Shown here piece by piece: positions 10,826 to 20,604 of a DNA stretch of 64,000 nt (positions are counted from its first letter, which is position 1; every line of letters starts with the position of its first letter). Below the pieces are notes generated by a model. The model was given only the letters and a program-made list of their open reading frames with translations. It did no database searches and was not told the DNA's origin. The translations under genes were made by a program, and so were the position numbers. This DNA is from Mycolicibacterium anyangense (lineage in GTDB: Bacteria > Actinomycetota > Actinomycetes > Mycobacteriales > Mycobacteriaceae): NCBI RefSeq assembly GCF_010731855.1, contig NZ_AP022620.1:2170001-2234000 (forward strand), read 5' to 3'.

Positions 10826-12102
10826 GCGGACTTGTCCCGGCGCTCGGGCCGGGCCGGCTTGCGCGGCACGATCGTCGGAAGGACGTTGTCCTGGACCGTC
10901 TCCTTGGTCACCACGACCTTGGCGACATCGTCGCGGCTGGGGATGTCATACATCACCGGTAGCAGGACTTCCTCCATGATGGCGCGCAGGCCGCGGGCAC
11001 CGGTGCCGCGGTGGATCGCCTGATCGGCGATCGCGTCGAGCGCGTCGTCATCGAACTCCAGCTCGACGCCGTCCATCTCGAAGAGCCTGGTGTACTGCTT
11101 GACCAGAGCGTTCTTCGGCTCGGACAGGATCTTGACCAACGATTCCTTGTCCAGGTTGGTCACCGAGGCGACCACCGGCAGACGGCCGATGAACTCGGGG
11201 ATGAGCCCGAACTTGATCAGGTCCTCCGGCATGACTTCGGCGAAGTGGTCCTGGGTGTCGATCTCGGCCTTGGACTTCACCTCGGCACCGAAGCCCAGAC
11301 CGCGCTTGCCGACCCGATCGGAGACGATCTTCTCCAGGCCTGCGAACGCACCAGCCACGATGAACAGCACGTTGGTGGTGTCGATCTGGATGAACTCCTG
11401 GTGCGGGTGCTTGCGCCCACCCTGCGGCGGCACCGAGGCCTGAGTGCCCTCGAGGATCTTCAGCAGGGCCTGCTGCACACCCTCACCGGAGACGTCGCGG
11501 GTGATCGACGGGTTCTCGCTCTTGCGGGCGATCTTGTCGACCTCGTCGATGTAGATGATGCCGGTCTCGGCGCGCTTGACGTCATAGTCGGCAGCCTGGA
11601 TCAGCTTCAGCAGGATGTTCTCGACATCCTCGCCGACGTACCCGGCCTCGGTCAGCGCAGTGGCGTCGGCGATGGCGAACGGCACGTTGAGCATCTTGGC
11701 CAGCGTCTGCGCCAGATAGGTCTTACCGCAGCCGGTGGGGCCGAGCATCAGGATGTTGGACTTGGCCAGCTCGACGGGCTCCGAGCGCGAGTCGCGGTGC
11801 TTCTCGCCGGCCTGGATGCGCTTGTAATGGTTGTAGACGGCCACGGCCAGCGTGCGCTTGGCGGTGTCCTGTCCGATGACGTAGTTCTCGAGGAACTCAC
11901 GGATCTCGGCCGGCTTGGGAAGCTCATCGAGTTTGACGTCGTCGGCGTCGGCCAACTCCTCTTCGATGATCTCGTTGCACAGGTCGATGCACTCGTCGCA
12001 GATGTACACGCCAGGGCCTGCGATGAGCTTCTTGACCTGTTTCTGACTCTTCCCGCAGAACGAGCACTTCAGCAGGTCACCGCCGTCTCCGATGCGCGCC
12101 AT
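10822..12102 (-). CDS. clpX: ATP-dependent Clp protease ATP-binding subunit ClpX
   Basis: 426 residues, full length. An N-terminal C4 zinc domain (CSFCGK ... CDECIDLC, residues 14-42) binds adaptors and substrates. A single AAA+ module follows with Walker A GPTGCGKT and Walker [12 protein letters not shown]. It unfolds tagged proteins and feeds them to the ClpP1P2 barrel encoded just upstream. A 340-base gap separates it from clpP2, so it probably has its own promoter. In M. tuberculosis I recall two unrelated genes in that gap; they are absent here. Confidence 0.98.
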   Translation of the reverse strand: MARIGDGGDLLKCSFCGKSQKQVKKLIAGPGVYICDECIDLCNEIIEEELADADDVKLDELPKPAEIREFLENYVIGQDTAKRTLAVAVYNHYKRIQAGEKHRDSRSEPVELAKSNILMLGPTGCGKTYLAQTLAKMLNVPFAIADATALTEAGYVGEDVENILLKLIQAADYDVKRAETGIIYIDEVDKIARKSENPSITRDVSGEGVQQALLKILEGTQASVPPQGGRKHPHQEFIQIDTTNVLFIVAGAFAGLEKIVSDRVGKRGLGFGAEVKSKAEIDTQDHFAEVMPEDLIKFGLIPEFIGRLPVVASVTNLDKESLVKILSEPKNALVKQYTRLFEMDGVELEFDDDALDAIADQAIHRGTGARGLRAIMEEVLLPVMYDIPSRDDVAKVVVTKETVQDNVLPTIVPRKPARPERRDKSA

Positions 12103-12442
12103 GGTGGTGAGGTCCTACTTCCTAAGCCGTCGGTATTCGAACGTTGAGATCGACTCTGGGTGGTGTATGTCCCGACGCTACCCGTTCGCTCTGCAGCGGT
12201 GCGACAGATAGAGCCGAATAGCGTCGGTGGTATTCGTGCGTGATGGTGAACATATCCCCTGACGCGGCTCTCGTCGCCCCGGCACGCGCACCTGAGTTAT
12301 TGGCGTGTCGCCGCCGTGACCTATTCGAGAGAGCCCGCACCCGGAAAGGCAACGGCGAACAGCGAGTTGCTCGAGATGTTCGCCGCTGCCCACGATACCG
12401 AAGCGTGTGCTCACCGAGGGTTCGCGGAGCGCGGAATCGCTC
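12103..12442. other. Intergenic region clpP2-clpX
   Basis: 340 bases without a credible gene. It holds a hairpin-forming inverted repeat (12353-12385, listed separately) and presumably the clpX promoter. No other element was recognised. Confidence 0.4.
12353..12385 (-). terminator. Hairpin downstream of clpP2
   Basis: Arms CGGCGAACA (12353-12361) and TGTTCGCCG (12377-12385) pair perfectly over 9 bp; the 15-base interior contains a second small stem (CGAG/CTCG). It begins 57 bases beyond the clpP2 stop. No U-tract is present, so it may be a terminator, an RNA-stabilising hairpin, or a dimeric regulator site upstream of clpX. Confidence 0.4.
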
Positions 12443-13090
12443 TCAGGCGTTCTGAGCCGAGAGCTTGCGGTACTCCAGGACGGTGTCGATGATCCCGTAC
12501 TCCTTGGCGTCCGCCGCGGTGAGGATCTTGTCGCGGTCGGTGTCCTTGCGGATGACTGCCGCGTCCTTGCCGGTGTGGCGCGCCAGCGTCTCCTCCATGA
12601 GGGTCCGCATGCGCTCGATCTCGGCGGCCTGGATCTCGAGGTCGGAGAACTGGCCCTGGATGACGCCACCGAGCGAGGGCTGGTGGATCAGCACCCGGGC
12701 GTTGGGCAGCGCCAGGCGCTTACCCGGGGTTCCCGCGGCGAGCAGCACCGCGGCAGCCGAGGCGGCCTGGCCCAGGCACACGGTCTGGATGTCGGCGCGG
12801 ACGTACTGCATGGTGTCGTAGATCGCCATCAGCGAGGTGAACGAACCACCCGGCGAGTTGATGTACATGGTGATGTCGCGGTCGGGATCCAGCGACTCCA
12901 GGACCAGCAGCTGGGCCATGATGTCGTTGGCCGAGGCGTCGTCGACCTGAACGCCGAGGAAGATGATGCGTTCCTCGAAGAGCTTGTTGTACGGGTTGGA
13001 CTCCTTGACGCCCCAGCTGGAATGCTCGACGAAGGACGGCAGGATGTAGCGCGCCTGCGGCGCCAACCGGGGATCGCTGTAATCAGGCAT
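12443..13090 (-). CDS. clpP2: ATP-dependent Clp protease proteolytic subunit ClpP2
   Basis: 215 residues. The serine protease triad is visible: Ser111 in GQAASAAA, His136 in LIHQPS and an Asp in DTDRD near 186. The N-terminal extension and sequence match ClpP2, which in mycobacteria forms a mixed tetradecamer with ClpP1 and docks ClpX or ClpC1. Its start overlaps the end of clpP1 by 8 bases, giving coupled translation in the expected clpP1-clpP2 operon. Confidence 0.98.
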   Translation of the reverse strand: MPDYSDPRLAPQARYILPSFVEHSSWGVKESNPYNKLFEERIIFLGVQVDDASANDIMAQLLVLESLDPDRDITMYINSPGGSFTSLMAIYDTMQYVRADIQTVCLGQAASAAAVLLAAGTPGKRLALPNARVLIHQPSLGGVIQGQFSDLEIQAAEIERMRTLMEETLARHTGKDAAVIRKDTDRDKILTAADAKEYGIIDTVLEYRKLSAQNA

Positions 13091-13682
13091 TGGACAGTCC
13101 GTTCACGTGGGCGCGGGTGATGATGTGGTCGACGAAGCCGTACTCGAGGGCTTCCTGAGCGGTGAACCACCGGTCGCGGTCGGAATCGGCCTCGATGCGC
13201 TCGATCGGCTGGCCGGTGAACTCGGCGTTGAGCCGGAACATTTCCTTCTTGATCAGCGCGAACTGCTCGGCCTGGATCGCGATGTCCGCGGCGCCACCGG
13301 TGATGCCACCGAGGGGCTGGTGCATCAGGATGCGGGCGTGCGGCAGGGCGAAGCGCTTGCCCTTGGCGCCTGCGGCCAACAGGAACTCGCCCATCGAGGC
13401 AGCCATGCCCATCGCGTAGGTGGCCACGTCACACGGTGCGAGCACCATCGTGTCGTAGATCGCCATGCCGGCGCTGATCGAGCCGCCCGGCGAGTTGATG
13501 TACAGCGAGATGTCCTTGGTCGGATCCTCTGCGGCGAGCAGCAGGATCTGCGCGCACAGCCGGTTGGCGATGTCGTCGTCGACCTGCGAGCCGAGGAAGA
13601 TGATGCGCTCGGCGAGCAACCGCTCATATACCGAGTCAGTGAGGTTCAGCCCTGGCGCGCCGCCGGAACGCATGTGAGTCAC
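13083..13682 (-). CDS. clpP1: ATP-dependent Clp protease proteolytic subunit ClpP1
   Basis: 199 residues from GTG 13680-13682 ([12 protein letters not shown]...), with AGG 9 bases upstream; the ATG at 13673 is an alternative three codons later. Ser96 (GMAASMGEF) and His121 (LMHQPLGG) belong to the catalytic triad. Length agrees with M. tuberculosis ClpP1 (~200). It is the first gene of the clpP1P2 operon; the 108-base gap to tig contains a terminator hairpin, so transcription probably starts in that gap. Confidence 0.97.
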   Translation of the reverse strand: MTHMRSGGAPGLNLTDSVYERLLAERIIFLGSQVDDDIANRLCAQILLLAAEDPTKDISLYINSPGGSISAGMAIYDTMVLAPCDVATYAMGMAASMGEFLLAAGAKGKRFALPHARILMHQPLGGITGGAADIAIQAEQFALIKKEMFRLNAEFTGQPIERIEADSDRDRWFTAQEALEYGFVDHIITRAHVNGLSNA

Positions 13683-13751
13683 GACTTGATACCTGCTTTC
13701 TACAGACCTTGAACTACTCGACGTTCTACTCGACCCTAACCAACCGCCGGC

Positions 13752-13779
13752 GAAGCGCACTCCCAGAGGAGTGCGCTTT
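13752..13779 (-). terminator. Hairpin terminator after tig
   Basis: Arms 13753-13763 and 13768-13778 are perfectly complementary (11 bp, plus a closing wobble pair) around a 4-base loop. They start 12 bases past the tig stop codon. There is no strong U-tract, as is usual in mycobacteria. It separates tig from the clpP1P2 operon. Confidence 0.65.
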
Positions 13780-13790
13780 CGCTGACGGCG

Positions 13791-15194
13791 TTATTCGGCC
13801 GCGTCGGCCTTGTCCTCGGCTGCGGCTTCTTCGACCTCGGCGACCTCGGCAGTCTCAGCGCCTTCGGCACCGGCCGGCGGGCCGAAGAACTCGCTGGTGT
13901 CCACCACGTTGCCGTCGGTGTCGGTGACGGTGGCCGCCTCGACCACTGCGGCCACGGTCAGGCCGCGGCGCACGTCGGCGAACATCGCCGGCAGCTGGTT
14001 GTTCTGCTGCAGGATCTGCAGCAGCTGGGCCGGCTCGATGCCGTACTGACGCGACATCAGCACCAGGCGCTCGGTGAGGTCGTTCTGGCCGACCTGGATC
14101 TCCAGGTCGTCGGCGATGGCGTCCATCAGCAGCTGGGTCTTGACGGCCTTCTCCGCGGCCTCGCGGGTGTCAGCGTCGAACTGCTCGCGCGAGCTGCCCT
14201 GGGCCTCCAACGCCTCGGCGAACTTGGCCTCGTCGTGGTCCAGGCCATGGATCGCGTTGTGCACGGTCTCGTCGACCTGGGCCTGCACGATCGCCTCGGG
14301 CAGCGGCACGTCGACCTTCTCCAGCAACAGCTCCAGGGCGTTGTCCCGGATCTGCTCGGCCTGGTGGATCCGCTTGACCCGCTCGACCTGCTCGGTGAGG
14401 CTGGCCTTGAGCTCATCGATGGTGTCGAATTCGCTTGCCAGCTGGGCGAATTCGTCGTCCGGCTCGGGCAGCTCGCGTTCCTTGATGGACTTGACGGTGA
14501 CGGTGACCTCGGCGTCCTTGCCGGCGTGCTCACCGGCGACCAGCTTGGTGGTGAACACCTTGGACTCGCCCTCGGCCAGTCCGACGATCGCCTCGTCGAG
14601 GCCGTCGATCAGCTGACCGGAACCGACCTCGTGGGACAGCCCCTCGGTCGAGGCCTCCGGGACGTCCTCGCCGTCGACGGTGGCCGACAGGTCGATGGAG
14701 ACGAAGTCGCCCTCGGCAGCGGGGCGCTCGACACCCTTGAGGGTGCCGAAGCGGGCGCGCAGCGACTGCAGTTCGGCGTCGACGTCCTCGTCGCTGACCT
14801 GGATCGGGTCCACCTCGATCTTCAGCTCCGAGAGATCGGGCAGTTCGATGTCGGGGCGCACGTCGACCTCGGCGGTGAAGACCAGCTCCTCGCCGTCCTC
14901 GATCTTGGTGATCTCGATGTCCGGCTGACCCAGCGGACGCACCTCGGTGGTGGTGACGGCCTCGCTGTACCGGCTGGGCAGCGCGTCGTTGACGACCTGC
15001 TCGAGCACCGCGCCGCGGCCGACACGGGCCTCGAGCAGCTTCGCGGGGGCCTTACCCGGCCGGAATCCGGGCAGCCGGACCTGCTGGGCCAGCTGCTTGT
15101 AGGCGCGGTCGAAGTCGGGCTGCAATTCCGTGAAGGGCACCTCCACGTTGATGCGAACCCGGGTCGGGCTCAACTTCTCGACGGTGCTCTTCAC
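13791..15194 (-). CDS. tig: Trigger factor, ribosome-associated chaperone
   Basis: 467 residues from GTG 15192-15194, with AAGGAG 8 bases upstream. The N-terminal ribosome-binding domain begins [15 protein letters not shown] and carries GFRPGKAP near residue 45. The FKBP-type peptidyl-prolyl isomerase domain is in the middle (about 160-250), followed by the helical C-terminal arms and an acidic Ala/Glu-rich tail. An in-frame extension upstream would read into the tRNA-Pro gene and is rejected. It helps nascent chains fold and lies beside the Clp protease genes as in other actinobacteria. Confidence 0.98.
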   Translation of the reverse strand: MKSTVEKLSPTRVRINVEVPFTELQPDFDRAYKQLAQQVRLPGFRPGKAPAKLLEARVGRGAVLEQVVNDALPSRYSEAVTTTEVRPLGQPDIEITKIEDGEELVFTAEVDVRPDIELPDLSELKIEVDPIQVSDEDVDAELQSLRARFGTLKGVERPAAEGDFVSIDLSATVDGEDVPEASTEGLSHEVGSGQLIDGLDEAIVGLAEGESKVFTTKLVAGEHAGKDAEVTVTVKSIKERELPEPDDEFAQLASEFDTIDELKASLTEQVERVKRIHQAEQIRDNALELLLEKVDVPLPEAIVQAQVDETVHNAIHGLDHDEAKFAEALEAQGSSREQFDADTREAAEKAVKTQLLMDAIADDLEIQVGQNDLTERLVLMSRQYGIEPAQLLQILQQNNQLPAMFADVRRGLTVAAVVEAATVTDTDGNVVDTSEFFGPPAGAEGAETAEVAEVEEAAAEDKADAAE

Positions 15195-15243
15195 TGCGGT
15201 GCTCCTTGTGTAGTTCTTCGTTGACGCGTGGTTGTAGGGCGTG

Positions 15244-15317
15244 TCGGGGTGACAGGATTTGAACCTGCGGCCTTCCGCTCCCAAAGCGGATGCGCTACCA
15301 AGCTGCGCTACACCCCG
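15244..15317 (-). tRNA. tRNA-Pro (anticodon TGG)
   Basis: 74 bases forming a full cloverleaf: acceptor CGGGGTG/CACCCCG, D stem GCGC, 5-bp anticodon stem TCCGC/GCGGA around loop TTTGGGA with anticodon TGG, and T loop TTCAAAT. CCA is not encoded. It lies directly upstream of tig on the same strand. Confidence 0.97.
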
Positions 15318-15452
15318 TGCGGTGATTTATCGCGCCCGCGATCCTACGGCCCAATCGCCGCCCAGCCTCAATCGACCTTGTCGAGGAGGGTTCGACAGGG
15401 CCGACTGGATTTGATCTGGTCACCGCCGGTACATTTGGGCTCGCGCAAGCAC

Positions 15453-15523
15453 GCGGGCGTAGCTCAATGGTAGAGCCCTAGTCTTCCAAACTAGCTACGC
15501 GGGTTCGATTCCCGTCGCCCGCT
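15453..15523 (+). tRNA. tRNA-Gly (anticodon TCC)
   Basis: 71 bases: acceptor GCGGGCG/CGCCCGC, anticodon loop CTTCCAA with TCC, T loop TTCGATT, discriminator T. CCA is not encoded. A strong intrinsic terminator follows 7 bases later. Confidence 0.97.
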
Positions 15524-15530
15524 CTCATCG

Positions 15531-15566
15531 AGGCTCTGAACTGCACCCGCAGTTCAGAGCCTTTTT
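15531..15566 (+). terminator. Intrinsic terminator of tRNA-Gly
   Basis: A perfect 14-bp stem (15531-15544 with 15549-15562), 4-base loop ACCC and a run of five T's (15562-15566). It is the clearest classical Rho-independent terminator in the window. Confidence 0.93.
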
Positions 15567-15623
15567 GTCGGGAACAGTGCGAGGATCGATCCCGTTCGTG
15601 TGACCGACGACCGGAGGTAAGCG

Positions 15624-16394
15624 ATGCCGCGACCATTCGAGTGCACGTCTGGTCGCTCCCCCAGCAGCTGGCTAGCTGCCGGCGGCGTCGGCATCGTCGC
15701 CCTCGGCGTGCTGACGGCACCACCGGTTCCCAGCCTTGTTGCGGTCCCCCATCCCGAACGTCACCTGCTGCAGCTGGCCGCCATCACCACCACCGACACC
15801 GGCGTCGCCCCGGCGCGGATGTCAGCGGCGGCCAGCCGCACGTCCGTGGCCTCGGCCGCATCGACGACACCGCCAGACCTGTTGGCCCTGGCGGCGTCGT
15901 TCCTGGATTACCTCAACAGTCTCGGCCTGGGCCCGTTGCCCGGCGTGCTGGCCATCGGCCTCGGCGGGATCGCCGTGGCCCTGGGCACCGTCGCCTACCT
16001 GTGGAATGGCTTCGCCGGTCTGATCAATCCCGCACTGGACTTTCTGCACATCCCGAAAGTGCCGACCATCCCGGTCTGCTTCTTCGGCCAGAATTGCGGC
16101 GGCGCAGCGGCCGCGCAGGCCCGACCGGCCGCGGTGGCGGTGGCCGCCGACTCCGGCGATACGGCCGTCGAACCTGCCCGCCCCAGTGTGGGACGAAGCA
16201 ACCGCAACGGCGCGACCGCCACCACCTCAGTCCACACTCTTCGCACCCCGGCGACCGCGCGGGCGGCTGCACCGTCCGACCACGCCACCGCTCAGGACAC
16301 CAAGGCGGCGGGCAGCACGAGGTCCACGGCGCCATCGGCAGGCGGCCCGAGCGTCGGCAGCAGCAAGCGGCGCGCGACGGCCTCCGGCGACTGA
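15624..16394 (+). CDS. Secreted/membrane-anchored mycobacterial protein of unknown function
   Basis: 256 residues; ATG 15624 has GGAGG 8 bases upstream. An apolar N-terminal segment (~17-40) looks like a signal peptide or anchor. A second hydrophobic helix (~105-130, GVLAIGLGGIAVALGTVAYL) precedes a short segment with two cysteines (PVCFFGQNC), which could form a disulfide. The tail is disordered, Ala/Ser/Thr/Arg-rich, and ends SKRRATASGD. It resembles the 4055-5155 product in plan, not in obvious sequence. It has no recognised domain. Its stop is 2 bases from the convergent hydrolase-like gene. Confidence 0.7.
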   Translation: MPRPFECTSGRSPSSWLAAGGVGIVALGVLTAPPVPSLVAVPHPERHLLQLAAITTTDTGVAPARMSAAASRTSVASAASTTPPDLLALAASFLDYLNSLGLGPLPGVLAIGLGGIAVALGTVAYLWNGFAGLINPALDFLHIPKVPTIPVCFFGQNCGGAAAAQARPAAVAVAADSGDTAVEPARPSVGRSNRNGATATTSVHTLRTPATARAAAPSDHATAQDTKAAGSTRSTAPSAGGPSVGSSKRRATASGD

Positions 16395-16396
16395 GC

Positions 16397-17779
16397 TCAC
16401 ATGCTGCGCTGCCAGGACCGGTAGACCACCCGCCGCACCGTCGCGGGGTCGGGCCCCGGGGCGTCCAGTGACGCCCGCAGCTCACCCGGGTCCAGCGCAA
16501 GCACCTCGCGCAGGTGCCAGGCGAGGTCACCTTCGGCGTCATGCTCGGGATGGGCGAAGTACTGGGTCTGCGCCGCCCCCGGTCGCAGCCGCTCGGGAAG
16601 GTTGCCGCTGACCGCGACGTCCCGCACGCCCTCACCGAACAACGGTTGCAGCAGCCCGCCGAACCAGTCGCCGCGCAGACTGCCGCGCCGCACCGAGAAC
16701 CACAGGTTGGTCCAGCGGGTCACGGCGAACGCCGATAGTCCACCCAGGGTCGCCGGGGCAGCGGACTCGTCATGACCCGGTGGGCAGCGGAATACCACTC
16801 CCCTGTCGGCCAACCGGTCGAACAATGCGTGGCGGGCGTCGGCCCGACCAAGGCCGGCCAGCATCGGCGGGCGCGCCATGAAGAGGTCGGCGAATGCCAT
16901 GGGCGTACCGATGGTTACGAAATCTGTTGTCCGCCAGGGATTTCCCTGAGAACGCAGATCCTGCCAGAGCCGCAACTGCGCGTCCCGCAACCCGTCGATC
17001 CCAGCACCAACCGCTTCCCGGACTCGGCCCGGCTCCCGCAGGCCCGGCGCCGAACCGGCATGCAACTCATGCATTTCCGACCACAGGGTGGTCAATGCGT
17101 CATAGCCGATGAACCCGCCGACACCGTGCCCCACCACGACCACCCGCGCATAGCTGCCCTGGTGCAGGGTGTGCAGCAGGTCGACCAGTCCCCCGCGGAT
17201 GGCGCGGCGGGCGGCGTGGGATTCCGGCTGTGGATCGAAATACCTTGCCACGCTGACGAATCCGGTAGTCAGAAAGGTCCGCGTGAGCGCACGGGGCAGC
17301 ATGCGGAACACCGCCACTGCGATGCTCAACACCACCACACTGCTGACCACGCCGAGGATCCAGCCGGGGATTCCGGTGTGCAGCAGGTACCCGCCGACGG
17401 CGAACAGGGTGACCAACACGGTGATGGGGATCAGCAGCGTGAGCCAGGCGGCCCGCCAGATGCCGAAGATCTGGTCGGGCACGTGGCGCGGCCGGCGCAG
17501 CAGCACCCGCAGCAATGCCGGCGCAAAACCTGCGTACCGGGTGCTCGTCGCCAGAAACGACCAGTCGTACTCGAAGACGTCGATGCCCGCCGACGGGGCA
17601 CAGTTGCGGCGAGCCTCATAGGAATCGGTGACCTCGATGGCCTGCGGGTGGTACTCCCAGCGGCCGTCGCGCGGGGTCAGCACCGTCTTGGTGAAGGCGT
17701 CGAGAATGTCGGCGGGCCGGCGCTCGAGCAGACCGTGCACGAAGACCACGGCGGTGTGCACGTCTGCGGTATTGCGCAC
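16397..17779 (-). CDS. Membrane protein with alpha/beta-hydrolase-like domain lacking the nucleophile Ser
   Basis: 460 residues from GTG 17777-17779, with GGGAGAA just upstream. It opens with VVFVHGLLER (residues 11-20), the oxyanion-side loop of alpha/beta hydrolases. Two membrane helices lie at ~111-135 and ~138-158, then VVVVGHGVGGFIGYDAL at ~213-229, where the nucleophile elbow G-x-S-x-G reads GHGVG, so the expected serine is Gly219. It may therefore be a non-catalytic relative or use another mechanism. Divergent from an ATP-grasp gene 151 bases away. The in-frame upstream extension to 18055 would overlap that gene and is rejected. Confidence 0.65.
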   Translation of the reverse strand: MRNTADVHTAVVFVHGLLERRPADILDAFTKTVLTPRDGRWEYHPQAIEVTDSYEARRNCAPSAGIDVFEYDWSFLATSTRYAGFAPALLRVLLRRPRHVPDQIFGIWRAAWLTLLIPITVLVTLFAVGGYLLHTGIPGWILGVVSSVVVLSIAVAVFRMLPRALTRTFLTTGFVSVARYFDPQPESHAARRAIRGGLVDLLHTLHQGSYARVVVVGHGVGGFIGYDALTTLWSEMHELHAGSAPGLREPGRVREAVGAGIDGLRDAQLRLWQDLRSQGNPWRTTDFVTIGTPMAFADLFMARPPMLAGLGRADARHALFDRLADRGVVFRCPPGHDESAAPATLGGLSAFAVTRWTNLWFSVRRGSLRGDWFGGLLQPLFGEGVRDVAVSGNLPERLRPGAAQTQYFAHPEHDAEGDLAWHLREVLALDPGELRASLDAPGPDPATVRRVVYRSWQRSM

Positions 17780-17930
17780 TTGTTCTCCCGACCTTGGTGT
17801 TGGCGTTGAGTGTGAAGGACGGCGGCCGCCCTGGCGAGTACGGGTGCAACGTAGGTCAACATGGCACAATCCGACGGATGACCTGTTTCCGGGGGAGCGA
17901 CGCGGGTCGACGCGGGGTCGGAGCGCTGGG

Positions 17931-19232
17931 GTGACGGCCGAGCACTCGACAGATCTGCCCTCGAATTCCCCGGCACCGCGGCCACCGGCGACGCCGAGAT
18001 TGCTCGACCGCATCCCCCGACCGGACACCTCCCGCGGCGGCCTGACTCTCGACACCTCGCTGCCGGTGATGGTGTTGTGGGTCTCCCAGTACCCGCTGCA
18101 ACACGGCGGTCTGGGCGTCTTCCGCAGTCTCGGTCGCGCCGGCGTGCCCGCCTACGCCGTCGTCGGGCACCGCTGGGCTCCGGCCGCGTTGTCGCGCTAC
18201 GTCAAGGGCCGCATCGTCTGGCGCCCGCACCGCGGTGACGGCGAGGCCGAACTGCTGGACCGCCTGCTGGACTTCGGGCGCAAGCTGGGCAGGAAATGCC
18301 TGATCGTCTGCACCAGCGATGACATGGCGGTATTCGCCGCCCGCAACCGCGCTGCCCTTGCCGACTACTACGTGCTTCCCGACGTCGCTCCCGAGCTGCC
18401 CGCTGAGCTGGTCGACAAGCGCGGTCTCGAGCGGCTGTGCCGGCAGCACGGCGTGCCGGTGCCGCGCTCGGCATTCCTACAGACGATGTCGGACCTGGAC
18501 GAGGTGATCGCCGACCTCGATGAGCCGATCGTCGTCAAGAGCGCCGGGCCCCGCAGCCCCAACCGGCGGGTAGAGAACACCTTGGTGGTTCCCGACCGCA
18601 CCGCACTGCGGCAGCTGCTGAGCACCCTGGCCGAGCCGTTCGACCTGACCCTGCAGCAGTACCTGCCCGACGAGCACGGCGAGGACTGGTTCACCGTCGG
18701 GTACTGCGACGCCGCCGCCACCGCCAATCCCGTCTTCACCGGATGCAAGGCCCGCTCGTGGCCGGCCAGGGGCGGTGCTCTCTCGGCTGGTTTCACCGCA
18801 CTGAACACCGAGCTGGCCGAGATGGCCGCGACGTTCTGCAAGGACATCGGCTACCGCGGCATCTTCGATATGGACTGGCGGCGCGACGTCCGCACCGGCG
18901 CCTACACACTGCTGGATTTCAATCCCCGACCCGGCGCCCAGTTCCGGATGTTCGAGAACGACGCGGGCGTCGACGTCGTGCGCGCCATGCACCTGGACCT
19001 GTCCGGGCGGCCGATCCCGCCGGGCTCCCCGGTGATCGGCGAACGCTTCATCATCGAGCCGTGGGACTTGGCCAACCGGCTGGCGCATCGACGCGATCGG
19101 CCGGCACTGGCGGGATCGGGCCGAGCCCGGCTGACCTATCTGGCAGCTGACGACCCGGTGCCGGTCCTGGCCGTGCTCGCCACCCAGATCTTCATGTCGG
19201 TGGCCTCACGGCTTCGGTTCCTTCCCAGGTGA
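17931..19232 (+). CDS. ATP-grasp domain protein
   Basis: 433 residues from GTG 17931 (GGAG about 7 bases upstream). The N-terminal ~130 residues form a preATP-grasp-like Rossmann half; the ATP-grasp core runs from ~180 to ~370, with EPIVVKSAG (ATP-binding lysine) and a C-terminal LLDFNPRPGAQ metal-ligand motif. Such proteins ligate a carboxylate to an amine or thiol through an acylphosphate. The substrate is unknown; annotations of relatives as carbamoyl-phosphate synthase-like reflect the fold only. The start is uncertain by a few codons. No carrier or peptide partner gene is adjacent. Confidence 0.75.
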   Translation: MTAEHSTDLPSNSPAPRPPATPRLLDRIPRPDTSRGGLTLDTSLPVMVLWVSQYPLQHGGLGVFRSLGRAGVPAYAVVGHRWAPAALSRYVKGRIVWRPHRGDGEAELLDRLLDFGRKLGRKCLIVCTSDDMAVFAARNRAALADYYVLPDVAPELPAELVDKRGLERLCRQHGVPVPRSAFLQTMSDLDEVIADLDEPIVVKSAGPRSPNRRVENTLVVPDRTALRQLLSTLAEPFDLTLQQYLPDEHGEDWFTVGYCDAAATANPVFTGCKARSWPARGGALSAGFTALNTELAEMAATFCKDIGYRGIFDMDWRRDVRTGAYTLLDFNPRPGAQFRMFENDAGVDVVRAMHLDLSGRPIPPGSPVIGERFIIEPWDLANRLAHRRDRPALAGSGRARLTYLAADDPVPVLAVLATQIFMSVASRLRFLPR

Positions 19233-19368
19233 AGGACTGAACGCGCTGGTCACGACACGATGTCGGTTCGGCTCCAATCCAGTTCGCAGGATCGGCGGCT
19301 ACCCTCGGCGGCCGTAGATTCAGGTTCGGTTCCCGACGCCGGTCAGGGATTTCCGACCAGGAGGCGCG

Positions 19369-20550
19369 GTGAGCAACCCCATTCCCATCGGCGGCGAGTG
19401 CGTCGCGGGATTCGAGGCGGTCCGCGATGCCTTCGTCCGGAACTTCACCGACCGTGATGAGGTCGGTGCGGCCGTGGCGGTCTGGGTCGACGGCGACCTC
19501 GCGGTCAACCTGTGGGGCGGGTACGCCGATGCGCACCGCCGCCGGCGCTGGCGGGAGAACACCCTGGCCAGCGTGTTCTCCGGGACCAAGGGTCTGACCA
19601 GCACCTGCGTGCACCTGCTCGCCGACCGCGGCGAGCTCGACCTGGACGCGCCGGTGGCCGCCTACTGGCCGGAATTCGGCTGCCACGGCAAGCAGGACAT
19701 CACCATCGCCTCCGTGCTCGGCCACCGCTCCGGCGTCATCGCGCCGCGCGCTCGGCTGCACTGGAACGACACCACCGACTGGACCCGGGTGTGCGACGAA
19801 CTCGCCGCGGCCACCCCGTGGTGGACGCCGGGCACCGCGCAGGGCTACCACATGGTCAGCTTCGGCTTCATTCTCGGCGAGGTCGTCCGCCGGGTCACCG
19901 GCCGCAGCATCGGGCAGTACCTGCGCACCGAGATCGCCGAGCCGATGGGGATCGATGTCCACATCGGACTGCCGCCCGCCGAGCATCACCGCTGCGCGGA
20001 CATGATCAACAAGCCCCATATCCGCGACGTGCTGGCCAAGGGACAGGCGCCCAGCGACCCAACCGCCATCGACGAGCACCCGATGGCCGGCCTGTCGATC
20101 ACCATGGGCTTCGTCCCCGACGACGAGCTGGGGTCCAACGAGCTGACACGTTGGCGCACAGCCGAATTCCCCGGCACCAACGGCCATGTCTCGGCGCTCG
20201 GCCTGGCCACGTTCTACAACGGCCTGGCGCAGGAGAAGCTGCTCAGCTACGAGCAGCTGAGCCTCGCGCGGGTCTCGCAGGGTGGCTTCGACACCGATGT
20301 GGTGCTGGGCCCCCGGGTGGCCGACCACGGCTGGGGCTTGGGTTACATGCTCAACCAGCGCGGGGTGGCCGGCCCGAACCGGCTCAGTTTCGGGCACGGC
20401 GGCTCGGGTGGCTCCTACGGTTTCGTCGACCTGGAGAACCGGATCGGCTACGCCTACGTCATGAATTACTTCGACGCCTCCAAGTGCAACGCCGACCCGC
20501 GCAGCACTGCCCTGTCCGACGAGGTCTACCGCGCCATCGGCGTTCTCTGA
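19369..20550 (+). CDS. lipP: Serine esterase of the class C beta-lactamase fold (LipP-like)
   Basis: 393 residues; GTG 19369 preceded by AGGAGG at 19359-19364. The SxxK catalytic motif is S71-G-T-K74, followed by a GYHMVSF segment supplying the tyrosine and a C-terminal FGHGGSGGS motif. These mark the esterase EstB/LipP branch of the serine-hydrolase superfamily, which cleaves short acyl esters rather than beta-lactams. Position between tig/tRNAs and nei matches the lipP position I recall in M. tuberculosis. No signal peptide is visible, so it is probably cytosolic. Confidence 0.85.
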   Translation: MSNPIPIGGECVAGFEAVRDAFVRNFTDRDEVGAAVAVWVDGDLAVNLWGGYADAHRRRRWRENTLASVFSGTKGLTSTCVHLLADRGELDLDAPVAAYWPEFGCHGKQDITIASVLGHRSGVIAPRARLHWNDTTDWTRVCDELAAATPWWTPGTAQGYHMVSFGFILGEVVRRVTGRSIGQYLRTEIAEPMGIDVHIGLPPAEHHRCADMINKPHIRDVLAKGQAPSDPTAIDEHPMAGLSITMGFVPDDELGSNELTRWRTAEFPGTNGHVSALGLATFYNGLAQEKLLSYEQLSLARVSQGGFDTDVVLGPRVADHGWGLGYMLNQRGVAGPNRLSFGHGGSGGSYGFVDLENRIGYAYVMNYFDASKCNADPRSTALSDEVYRAIGVL

Positions 20551-20604
20551 CAGGCAAATTTTCATCCGCGGGCAGACCGCCGGCGGCTCGGTACTGTGGG
20601 TGCC

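Noticed and set aside
11011..12147. Long open frame opposite clpX
   Set aside because: Mirrors clpX codon bias; no domain.
15195..15284. N-terminal extension of trigger factor
   Set aside because: It reads through the tRNA-Pro gene; the GTG with AAGGAG fits known trigger factor N-termini.
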